From Adhaeribacter sp. (GTDB lineage Bacteria; Bacteroidota; Bacteroidia; Cytophagales; Hymenobacteraceae), in NCBI GenBank assembly GCA_028288395.1, contig JAQBNV010000022.1, positions 1 to 5,482 of the forward strand: a stretch of 5,482 nt of DNA, given 5' to 3'. A program made the translations under genes and the position numbers. Below are positions 1 through 5,482 of this stretch, in pieces; position 1 is the stretch's first letter; each line of letters begins with the position of its first letter. Under the pieces are notes generated by a model. That model did no database searches and was not told where the DNA came from. It was given only the letters and a program-made list of their open reading frames with translations.

Positions 1-602
1 AGGTCGCTTCCCTCCTGTCCGTACCCTTCGGCATTTAGCATCCGCAGGGCTTTGATTGAATCTTCAAAAACCCCGGCTCCGCGTTGGGCATCGGTACGGG
101 CCGCCGAAAAATGCGGTAGCGATGAAATAACCTGCACCCGGTGCTTTTTAAAAAAGGCGGGCAGATCGTAATATTTTTTGTTAGCCAGGATAATGGTAAG
201 GTTACAGCGAACAATAATTTTTCGGCCCAACCGGCTGATTTCTTCTACAAACCATCGGAAGTCCGGATTCATTTCGGGTGCCCCGCCGGTTAAATCAACG
301 GTGCCGATCTGGCTGCCAGCTAAGGCCACCAGGCAGTGTTCCATCGTTTCGCGGTTCATTATCTCTTTCCGGTCGGGTCCGGCATCTACGTGGCAATGCT
401 TACATACCTGGTTACACATCTTCCCAACGTTCACCTGTAGTATTTCGGGCTGGGTGGGCGTTAAAGGGAAAAGGTTGGCTTGCCGTAACTTTTGGGCAAA
501 TGCAGGAAACTGCTGCCCCTGCTGGGTGGCCTGGTTCAGGACTTCTAACTGAATCAGGGAATCGGCCAGCTGGTGGTTTTTTCTTTTTAGGGACTGCTGC
601 AT
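1..602 (-). CDS. arsS: Arsenosugar biosynthesis radical SAM protein ArsS (N-terminal part, cut by window edge)
   Basis: The reading frame opens with ATG at 602-600 and stays open to base 1, giving 200 residues of a protein usually around 330-350 long, so the C-terminal part is missing. Seen: the radical SAM cluster motif CNQVCKHC (Cys63, Cys67, Cys70), which should hold a [4Fe-4S] cluster and S-adenosylmethionine; a glycine-rich strand LTGGAPEM (residues 104-111) in the place of the usual GGEP motif; RCNLTII (132-138); and QRGAGVFEDSIKALRMLN (173-190). This order is characteristic of ArsS, earlier called radical SAM/Cys-rich domain protein. Known of the family: ArsS works after ArsM, joining a SAM-derived 5'-deoxyadenosyl group to dimethylarsinous acid in the cytoplasm as a step toward oxo-arsenosugars. 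The start is two bases after the stop of the AhpD-like gene, which implies co-translation; no clear Shine-Dalgarno is present. The first 30 or so residues are Gln-rich and look poorly conserved. The family's Cys-rich C-terminus (sometimes containing selenocysteine) cannot be judged here. Confidence 0.93.
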   Translation of the reverse strand, partial: MQQSLKRKNHQLADSLIQLEVLNQATQQGQQFPAFAQKLRQANLFPLTPTQPEILQVNVGKMCNQVCKHCHVDAGPDRKEIMNRETMEHCLVALAGSQIGTVDLTGGAPEMNPDFRWFVEEISRLGRKIIVRCNLTIILANKKYYDLPAFFKKHRVQVISSLPHFSAARTDAQRGAGVFEDSIKALRMLNAEGYGQEGSD

Positions 603-604
603 TG

Positions 605-940
605 CTACATAGAAATTTCTTTTACTTTATTCATCATCTGCACGCCGTGTACCAGCGTAGCGCCTCCCCGGATGGCCGCGGCCACGTGAATGGCTTCCAT
701 CATCTGCCCTTCGGTAGAACCTTTCTCCAGGGAATCTACGGAATAAGCATCAATGCAATACGGGCACTGCACGGCATGAGCGACCGCCAGAGCTATGAGC
801 GATTTTTCGCGCGCCGTTAACTCTCCTTCGGCAAAGACTTCGCCGTAGTAACTGAAAAATTTTTCGGCCAGGCTAGGAGAAAACTCACTGATGTTACCAA
901 ATTTTTTAAGATCGTCGGGGTTATAATATGTTTTGTTCAT
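605..940 (-). CDS. Arsenosugar biosynthesis-associated AhpD/carboxymuconolactone decarboxylase-like protein
   Basis: A 111-residue all-helical protein of the carboxymuconolactone decarboxylase/AhpD superfamily. Seen: the core helix and redox motif SLIALAVAHAVQCPYCIDAY (residues 47-66), with the CxxC pair at Cys59 and Cys62, then a Gly-containing turn and the helix EAIHVAAAIRGGATLVHG (82-99). Known of the family: members use the CxxC pair for thiol-disulfide or peroxidase chemistry, and this compact subgroup is found next to arsS (the peroxidase-like protein of arsenosugar loci); its exact reaction is not established. Two AhpD catalytic residues seem absent: the Glu that precedes the CxxC by 12 residues aligns with Ser47, and the His four residues after it is Tyr66. 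A classical AhpD proton relay is therefore unlikely. Start ATG at 940-938 is preceded by a pure AT stretch without a Shine-Dalgarno, common in Bacteroidota. The stop is two bases before arsS. I infer a redox helper acting on arsenic-thiol intermediates or protecting ArsS. Confidence 0.88.
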   Translation of the reverse strand: MNKTYYNPDDLKKFGNISEFSPSLAEKFFSYYGEVFAEGELTAREKSLIALAVAHAVQCPYCIDAYSVDSLEKGSTEGQMMEAIHVAAAIRGGATLVHGVQMMNKVKEISM

Positions 941-981
941 TTTTATAGCTTAATTATTTAAGAAAAAGGAAAAGGCATAAC

Positions 982-1007
982 GGCCCAGGCTTTTAGAAGC
1001 AAGGGCC
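982..1007 (-). terminator. Stem-loop between the DUF2064 and AhpD-like genes (possible terminator or attenuator)
   Basis: Read on the minus strand, GGCCC at 1007-1003 pairs with GGGCC at 986-982. Inside, separated by a 2x2 mismatch, GCTT (1000-997) pairs with AAGC (992-989) around a four-base loop. About 7-8 bases further on (roughly 974-962) the transcript would be T-rich but interrupted by C. The opposite strand has no T run after the stem, so the minus direction is favoured. It may be a partial terminator, a processing site or an mRNA-stabilising hairpin that sets different levels for the glycosyltransferase and the arsS pair. The poor T tract keeps confidence low. Confidence 0.35.
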
Positions 1008-1037
1008 TAAAGCAAAACCAAAAAAGTTTGGCAATGT

Positions 1038-1745
1038 TTATAAGCAGACCGGCGGTCCGCGGAAGAGTTGATGGGTGTACTGGACCGGGAGAACAAAATA
1101 TTCCCGCCATAAACCAGCAAAAGATATTAGCCGGTTCAACAGGTATTTGAGAAAAAGAAGAATGGCCGGCCGAAATAATTTTTGGTGCAGGGCGTATTGT
1201 AAATCCCGGGCATTATTAATATCGGAATAGGTAGGCAGCAACGCCAGGGTTGCCGGAGAAAAACCGAACTGGGCCGCCAAATCTGTAAGTACCTGGCTGG
1301 TAGACCACCTAATATTCGCAAAAGAAGAACAGCTGCTAAAAACCGACCGGGTTAAACCAAATAAATACACCCCACCCGATTTATCCGGACCTACTACAAC
1401 TCCTTGTGGTTCTAACCCGGCCGCCGCCCGTAAAATATCATTGGGTTGCAATTGCGGACAATCGTTACCAATAACAATCACCCCATCGTAACCCCGCTCA
1501 AAAATAGCGGCGAAAGCGGCGTATAGTTTTTCGGCGAAAGTGGTCCCTACCTGGTCGGCGGAAGAATAAATAAAGGTAGGTAACCCGGTTTTTTCCAGCA
1601 CCTGCTGACTTTCCCGGATCAGTTTAGCTATTATAGCCTTTTGCCGATTGGGAGTCTGCTGCGGCAACAAACTTTTATACCGCACTTCCTCTTCCGGGGT
1701 GCGGGTAAATAAAAGCAGGGCAATATTTTGGTTTGTTCGCAGCAA
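1038..1745 (-). CDS. TIGR04282/DUF2064 family arsenosugar biosynthesis glycosyltransferase-like protein
   Basis: A 235-residue cytoplasmic protein with the nucleotide-diphospho-sugar transferase-like (GT-A/CofC-like) fold of the DUF2064 family. Seen, in order: first beta strand IALLLFTRTP (residues 8-17); helix and strand to residue 60; the family core VIGNDCPQL (91-99), whose Asp95 is the likely metal/nucleotide-binding acid; GPDKSGGVYLFGL (119-131), matching the family GPxxDGGYxLxGL pattern; IRWST (145-149); and LPTYSDINNARDLQ (170-183), matching the LxDIDTxEDL region. Known: TIGR04282 members recur in arsenosugar clusters and are proposed glycosyltransferases; substrate unproven. Odd points: no ATG is near the 5' end. 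The frame opens after a TAA at about 1769-1767, and TTG at 1745 (or a CTG beside it) is the best start. The usual GKVKTRL loop after the first strand is replaced by EEEVRYKSLL (18-27). An aromatic, hydrophobic tail (about 191-228) may touch the membrane. It lies 97 bases upstream of the AhpD-like gene. Confidence 0.85.
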   Translation of the reverse strand: MLRTNQNIALLLFTRTPEEEVRYKSLLPQQTPNRQKAIIAKLIRESQQVLEKTGLPTFIYSSADQVGTTFAEKLYAAFAAIFERGYDGVIVIGNDCPQLQPNDILRAAAGLEPQGVVVGPDKSGGVYLFGLTRSVFSSCSSFANIRWSTSQVLTDLAAQFGFSPATLALLPTYSDINNARDLQYALHQKLFRPAILLFLKYLLNRLISFAGLWREYFVLPVQYTHQLFRGPPVCL

Positions 1746-1757
1746 ACAGGTTCTGGC

Positions 1758-1788
1758 TAAATTTACTTTATTAATTATCTACTACTAA
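1758..1788 (-). promoter_or_regulatory. Weak candidate Bacteroidota-type promoter before the DUF2064 gene
   Basis: On the minus strand TAAATTTA (1765-1758) resembles the Bacteroidota -7 element TAnnTTTG with one mismatch, and TTAG (1788-1785), 19 bases upstream, resembles the -33 element TTTG with one mismatch. The spacing is right, but the region is AT-rich and such matches arise easily by chance. If used, transcription would start almost at the TTG start codon, giving a very short or absent leader. The remainder of the 129-base gap (1746-1874) shows no gene and no convincing terminator for gpsA. Confidence 0.2.
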
Positions 1789-1874
1789 GTATACGGAAAG
1801 GAACCGGGATTCAGATTGATTAAGTAAAAATTCTATTCCAATGGTTTAAGTAGTTTATTCCTTTTTAGGAGCGC

Positions 1875-2864
1875 TTAATGGAATTTCTCTTTTAATATTT
1901 CTATTTCAACGCCGGGCGCTACTTTTTCGTACAAAATCCGGTAAACTGCTTCTGCAATTGGCATATTTACCTTAAGGGTGCGGTTTAATTCATAAATACT
2001 TTCGACGGCATAATACCCTTCGGCTACCATATTCATTTCGAACTGGGCCGATTTAACGGTGTAACCGCGGCCGATCATGTTGCCGAATGTACGGTTGCGG
2101 CTAAATTGCGAGTAAGCGGTTACGAGTAAATCACCCAGGTAAGCCGAACCGTTCAAATCACGGGGAACCGGCATCACCGCGTGCAGAAAGCGATTTATTT
2201 CCTGCATGGCATTGGAAACCATTACAGCCTGAAAATTATCACCATAACCTAAACCGTGGGCAATGCCGCAGGCCAGGGCAATGATATTTTTCATAACGGC
2301 GGCAAATTCAATTCCGTCCAGATCATCGAGCGGAGAAGCTTTTACGTACCGGTTGCGGAGTAAACCACAAAATTGTTCGGCGCGCTTTAAATCGTGCGAG
2401 CCAATGGTCAGATAAGATTGTTTTTCCAGGGCTACTTCTTCGGCGTGGCAGGGGCCCGAAATAATGCATTGGTGGGAAGCCGGTACACCAAAGGTGTTTT
2501 GCAGGTAATCGGTAATTAAAATATTCTGGTGGGGAATCATGCCTTTTACTGCCGACACCAATATTTTACCCGTAAAAGCCTCGGGTGGTAATACCGACAG
2601 CGCTGCTTTAACAAAGGCGGCCGGCACCGCCAGAATAACCCATTTGGCTTCCCGGATGCATTCGGCCAATTGAATGGTAGGCTTTACATAAGCCAGGTTA
2701 AAGTTTACGCCGCTCAGATACCGGGGATTGTGGTGAAAACGCAGCAGGTGTTCTACATCGTTTTGATTGCGTAACCACCAGGAAACCTGGGCTTTATTCT
2801 CGGATAATATTTTAACCAGGGCGGTAGCCCAACTGCCCCCGCCTATTACTGCTATTCTTTCCAA
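1875..2864 (-). CDS. gpsA: NAD(P)-dependent glycerol-3-phosphate dehydrogenase GpsA
   Basis: A 329-residue soluble enzyme, the normal GpsA length, reducing dihydroxyacetone phosphate to sn-glycerol 3-phosphate for phospholipid synthesis. Seen: N-terminal Rossmann loop VIGGGSWATAL (residues 6-16; the last Gly of the usual GxGxxG is Ala); NPRYLSG (46-52); VILAVPA (76-82); AVKGMI (105-110) with conserved Lys107; substrate-domain motif ISGPCHAEEVA (135-145); MKNIIALACGIAHGLGYGDN (191-210) with Lys192, the expected catalytic lysine; and YLGDLLVTAYSQFSRNRTFG (242-261), the family's GLGDLxxT...SRNRxxG region; then VAEGYYAV (280-287). The start appears to be TTG at 2864: an in-frame TAA lies three codons upstream (2873-2871), and TTG encodes the exact position where homologues begin (M-E-R-I-A-V-I-G). 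An AAGGA (2880-2876) overlaps the adaptor gene's stop, 11 bases before the TTG, and could serve as a distant ribosome binding site. The gap to the adaptor gene is 14 bases, so the two are probably co-transcribed. Confidence 0.95.
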   Translation of the reverse strand: MERIAVIGGGSWATALVKILSENKAQVSWWLRNQNDVEHLLRFHHNPRYLSGVNFNLAYVKPTIQLAECIREAKWVILAVPAAFVKAALSVLPPEAFTGKILVSAVKGMIPHQNILITDYLQNTFGVPASHQCIISGPCHAEEVALEKQSYLTIGSHDLKRAEQFCGLLRNRYVKASPLDDLDGIEFAAVMKNIIALACGIAHGLGYGDNFQAVMVSNAMQEINRFLHAVMPVPRDLNGSAYLGDLLVTAYSQFSRNRTFGNMIGRGYTVKSAQFEMNMVAEGYYAVESIYELNRTLKVNMPIAEAVYRILYEKVAPGVEIEILKEKFH

Positions 2865-2878
2865 AAGTTCTTAATTCC

Positions 2879-4276
2879 TTAATCCTTGTTTTCTTCTTCG
2901 TTTTCACCGGAACCGCCCGTTTTGGCTAGGGCAGCTTCATCTTTCACAATTACTACCTCCCCATTTTTCAACCCTTTCGAAACGGCCCGGAACGGACCGG
3001 AAATAACTTCGTCTCCTTCTTTTAAGCCACTCAATATCTGAATATTATCAAAATCGCTGATGCCGGTTTTTACTTTAACAGCTTCGGCTTTGCCGTTGCG
3101 GTGCACAAACACAATTTCATCTATCTGTTCATCGCGTTGGGGTTCATTGGCTTCAGTAGAACCGGTGTTGTTGGTATTCCGGATGGGCGTTTTTTTATCG
3201 CCGTCCTCGGCTACCCGGGTGGTTACCGCCGATAATGGCACTGTTAAAATATTGTTTTTCTGCTCCGTAATAATATCCACCGACGCTGTCATGCCAGGAC
3301 GAAAAGGCGTAGCGTTGCGCCGGGTATTGGCTAAATGTTTAAAAGAATCGTTTATCAGCCGGATGCGCACTTCAAATTCAGTTACAGCTTCTAAAGTAAC
3401 GGCATCTTTGGCTGTATTCGCGATTTGCGTTACCACACCCCGGAATTTTTCGTCCTTACCGGAATAAGAATCCACTTCCACAATGGCCGAGTCGCCCACC
3501 TGCACCCGGATAATATCGTTTTCATTTACATTAACCCGCACCTCCATAGAGTTCAGGTTGGCAATGCGTAACAATTCGGTTCCGGCCATTTGGGAGGTAC
3601 CCACCACCCGTTCGCCTTCTTCCACGCTTAATTTAGAAATCGTACCGTTAACCGGTGCGTAAATCGTAGTTTTATTTAAGTTTTTGCGCGACTCTTCTAA
3701 ACTGGCCAGAGCGCTTTGCAAATTAAACTCGGCCGCCCGGACCCGCTGACGGGCGGCTTCTATTTCCTGCCGACTTACTTCATAGGAGGCTTTGCTGGCT
3801 TCAAAATCGGCCTGGGATATTACTTTTTGTGTAAATAAATCGGTGTTGCGTTTGTGGGTTAAGGCGGTTTGGGCGCTGTTGGCAATGGTCTGGGATAACT
3901 GCGCCTTGGCCTGAGCCAGGTTAGCGCGCTGGGTATTAACCTGGGCCTGTTGCATCTGCACCACCGACACGTAATTATCAGCCCTGATTTTGAGCAATAA
4001 TTGGCCGCGGGTTACCGAATCACCTTCTTCCACGTACAAATTAGTGATTTCCCCCGGCACATCCGGGCTAATTTTTACTTCTACTTCGGGTTGTACTTTT
4101 CCCGAGGCACTGACTTTTTCAATGATGTTGGCATTCCGGGCTTTAGCTACCGTTACTTCGGTGCCGGTTTTCTTTCCTATCCAGCCATTCTTTTTAGCCA
4201 GAAAAACACCCAGCAATAATAAAATAAGGATAGCGCCTAAAATATAAAATTTACGATTTGCGTTTATATTAGCCAT
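2879..4276 (-). CDS. Periplasmic adaptor subunit of a tripartite efflux system (MacA/HlyD/RND-MFP type)
   Basis: A 465-residue membrane fusion protein linking an inner-membrane pump to an outer-membrane TolC-type channel. Seen: short basic N-terminus and one membrane helix (about residues 10-27) acting as an uncleaved anchor; first half of the barrel-sandwich (lipoyl-like) domain, KISPDVPGEITNLYVEEGDSVTRGQLL (about 68-94); a long Gln/Ala-rich alpha-helical coiled-coil hairpin (about 102-202) that should meet the TolC tip; second lipoyl half TIYAPVNGTISKLSVEEGERV (204-224); beta-barrel domain (about 243-340) ending in the MFP signature PFRPGMTASVDI (324-335); and a membrane-proximal domain with VKVKTGISD and LKEGDEVISGP (401-428). 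A polar, probably disordered stretch (about 354-385, Asn/Thr/Asp/Glu-rich) interrupts the last domains, and the C-terminus is acidic. ATG at 4276-4274 lies seven bases after the channel gene's stop. The architecture favours a MacA-like partner of an ABC pump, but no pump gene is in the window, so the substrate is unknown. Confidence 0.93.
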   Translation of the reverse strand: MANINANRKFYILGAILILLLLGVFLAKKNGWIGKKTGTEVTVAKARNANIIEKVSASGKVQPEVEVKISPDVPGEITNLYVEEGDSVTRGQLLLKIRADNYVSVVQMQQAQVNTQRANLAQAKAQLSQTIANSAQTALTHKRNTDLFTQKVISQADFEASKASYEVSRQEIEAARQRVRAAEFNLQSALASLEESRKNLNKTTIYAPVNGTISKLSVEEGERVVGTSQMAGTELLRIANLNSMEVRVNVNENDIIRVQVGDSAIVEVDSYSGKDEKFRGVVTQIANTAKDAVTLEAVTEFEVRIRLINDSFKHLANTRRNATPFRPGMTASVDIITEQKNNILTVPLSAVTTRVAEDGDKKTPIRNTNNTGSTEANEPQRDEQIDEIVFVHRNGKAEAVKVKTGISDFDNIQILSGLKEGDEVISGPFRAVSKGLKNGEVVIVKDEAALAKTGGSGENEEENKD

Positions 4277-4283
4277 ATTGATA

Positions 4284-5482
4284 TTAAAGAGAAAGGGGCT
4301 TACCCTGGTAGAAATCTAAAACTTTTAATTTAAAAGTATAATCGTATCTGGCCTGAATCAAATCGGTTTGGGCCCGAATAAAGTTGTTTCGCGCTACGTT
4401 AAATTCCGTAGGATTTAAAACACCATTATTAAACCTAATCTCAGCATTTTTATAGGTTTGCTCCAGGGCATTTAATTGCCGGCGGGTAGCTGTAAATTTT
4501 TTCTGGGCCGCTAAGGCATCGGCGTAAGCCTGCTGAATGGTCTGGCGTAATTGGTTGCGGACTATTTCGGTATTTAATACCGCACTTTGATGGCTAAGTA
4601 CCGACCTGGCAACATTATTACGCACCTGCAAGCCGTTTAGAATGGGAATATTCAGGCTTACAAAAAGACCTTTTCCCTGGTTATCGGTTAGCTGATCCAT
4701 AAAAGAATACTTTTCTGAGACCCGGCCGGGAACGTAAACAAAAAACGGCTGTGTTCCGGCTGCGTCGCTGAAACCCAGAGGTTGCGGTACAAAAGTATTT
4801 GTGCCAACAAACATGGTCCGGGCACTGGAATATTGGGTATTTAAAGAACCGCCTAATGCGAGCCGGGGAAAATAAGAGCCCCGTGAAATTTCAATACCTT
4901 TCAATGCACTCTTAACCCGCAAATCGGCGCTACGCACCTCCGGCATGTTTTGCTGGGCAATCTCATAAACCTCTTCCGGCGCAAAACTAATAATTTCCTG
5001 ACCCGGATCTTTAATTTCGGGTTTCACCACCTCAAAGTCAGTCACTTTTTTCAAATCCAGAAGCTGAATCAGGTTCAGCTCCGCGATATCTTTCTGGTTC
5101 TGCGCGTTTATAATGGCCAATTCATCTGTAGCTACCTGAGCATCTATTTCCAGCACATTGCTGCCGGCTACACTGCCGGCCCGGAATAATTTCTGGGTGC
5201 GTTCGGCTTGTTGCTGCGAACTGTTCAGTTGTAGCCGGGCATTTTCCAGTAAGGCATCGCTAAAAATAATTTGTAAATAGGCGGCCACAACGTTCAGGAC
5301 AATATCGTTTTTAATCGTAGTGATGTCCGTTTCGGCAACTTCCTTATCAAGACGGCTTTTTTTAATACTATTTTGAATTTGAAAGCCATTGAACAAAGGC
5401 ACACTCGACGACACCGAAAAATTTGCGGAACGGATTTGCTGGTTTATAAAAGTGTTTTCGGTAGGGTCGATTGAACGGCCAA
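4284..5482 (-). CDS. TolC-family outer-membrane efflux channel (N-terminus beyond window edge)
   Basis: The frame is open from the right edge to the TAA at 4286-4284, giving 398 residues; the signal peptide and first helix lie outside. Known role: trimeric outer-membrane beta-barrel with a long periplasmic helical tunnel, forming the exit duct of tripartite pumps. Seen: GRSIDPTENTF at residues 1-11, a motif common in Bacteroidota TolC proteins; two outer-membrane efflux protein (OEP) repeats, each with a matching strand and turn, SSVPLFNGFQIQNSI (25-39) and LNIPILNGLQVRNNV (276-290), the latter at about 4655-4611; long Gln/Ala-rich helices after each; LFRAGSVAGSNVLEIDAQVA (99-118), the helix-turn typical of the first repeat, and its counterpart RFNNGVLNPTEFNVARNNF (349-367) in the second. 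An extended loop between repeats (about 220-265, with aromatic residues) would be at the cell surface. A GTG at 5414 lies inside the first conserved motif and is not the true start. It is the first gene of the visible operon, seven bases before the adaptor gene. Confidence 0.93.
   Translation of the reverse strand, partial: GRSIDPTENTFINQQIRSANFSVSSSVPLFNGFQIQNSIKKSRLDKEVAETDITTIKNDIVLNVVAAYLQIIFSDALLENARLQLNSSQQQAERTQKLFRAGSVAGSNVLEIDAQVATDELAIINAQNQKDIAELNLIQLLDLKKVTDFEVVKPEIKDPGQEIISFAPEEVYEIAQQNMPEVRSADLRVKSALKGIEISRGSYFPRLALGGSLNTQYSSARTMFVGTNTFVPQPLGFSDAAGTQPFFVYVPGRVSEKYSFMDQLTDNQGKGLFVSLNIPILNGLQVRNNVARSVLSHQSAVLNTEIVRNQLRQTIQQAYADALAAQKKFTATRRQLNALEQTYKNAEIRFNNGVLNPTEFNVARNNFIRAQTDLIQARYDYTFKLKVLDFYQGKPLSL

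Noticed and set aside
1..602. Selenocysteine codon in arsS
   Set aside because: Some ArsS proteins are selenoproteins, but there is no in-frame TGA in the visible part and the usual site would be in the missing C-terminal region.
178..820. Two overlapping plus-strand open frames (178-552 and 278-820)
   Set aside because: They lie opposite arsS and the AhpD-like gene, whose conserved motifs are unmistakable; the plus-strand translations show no recognisable domain.
1136..1321. Short minus-strand open frame inside the DUF2064 gene
   Set aside because: It is a shifted frame of a gene whose own frame holds all family motifs through this stretch; no sign of a frameshift.
1865..1874. CCTAAAAAGG inverted repeat just after gpsA as a terminator
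   Set aside because: Only a 3-bp stem, with no adjoining T run; too weak to call.
3060..3467. Plus-strand open frame opposite the adaptor gene (and others at 3990-4247, 4001-4219 and 4950-5189)
   Set aside because: All are antisense to well-conserved coding sequence and have compositions expected of a complement strand.
5412..5414. GTG as start of the TolC-family gene
   Set aside because: The frame continues upstream to the window edge and encodes the conserved GRSIDPT motif, so the true start is outside the window.
1..5482. CRISPR array, tRNA/rRNA, insertion sequence or phage elements
   Set aside because: No repeated spacer pattern, RNA-gene core, transposase or terminal inverted repeats were seen; the window is densely coding.

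Overview
All six genes that I can support lie on the minus strand, so the window reads from right to left. The organism looks like a member of the Bacteroidota, most likely a Cytophagales/Hymenobacteraceae-type bacterium such as Adhaeribacter or a relative. This placement is inferred from three things: protein style (a TolC-family protein with a GRSIDPT N-terminal motif, and a GpsA whose dinucleotide-binding loop reads GGGSWATA), moderate base composition, and start regions that are AT-rich with poor or no Shine-Dalgarno sequence. No database search was possible.

Right half (about 5482 to 1875): an export and lipid-precursor segment. A TolC-family outer-membrane channel gene enters from the right edge without its 5' end. 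Seven bases after its stop comes a MacA/HlyD-type periplasmic adaptor. The two should form the outer-membrane and periplasmic parts of a tripartite efflux or secretion system. No inner-membrane pump (MacB-type ABC protein or RND pump) follows; instead, 14 bases after the adaptor, comes gpsA, glycerol-3-phosphate dehydrogenase, apparently with a TTG start.

Left half (about 1745 to 1): after a 129-base AT-rich spacer comes a three-gene set typical of arsenosugar biosynthesis neighbourhoods. It consists of a DUF2064/TIGR04282 glycosyltransferase-like protein (also with a non-ATG start), a small AhpD-like CxxC protein, and the N-terminal 200 residues of the radical SAM enzyme ArsS, cut by the left edge. 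The AhpD-like and arsS genes are only two bases apart. A stem-loop lies in the 97-base gap between the DUF2064 and AhpD-like genes. The arsenite methyltransferase gene arsM, the usual partner, is not in the window and could lie beyond the left edge.

How they may work together: ArsM plus ArsS turn methylated arsenite into a deoxyadenosyl-dimethylarsine precursor, and the TIGR04282 protein is a candidate for a later sugar-transfer step. The glycerol aglycone of common arsenosugars makes the nearby gpsA intriguing, but that link is inference. The export pair probably serves a separate function.
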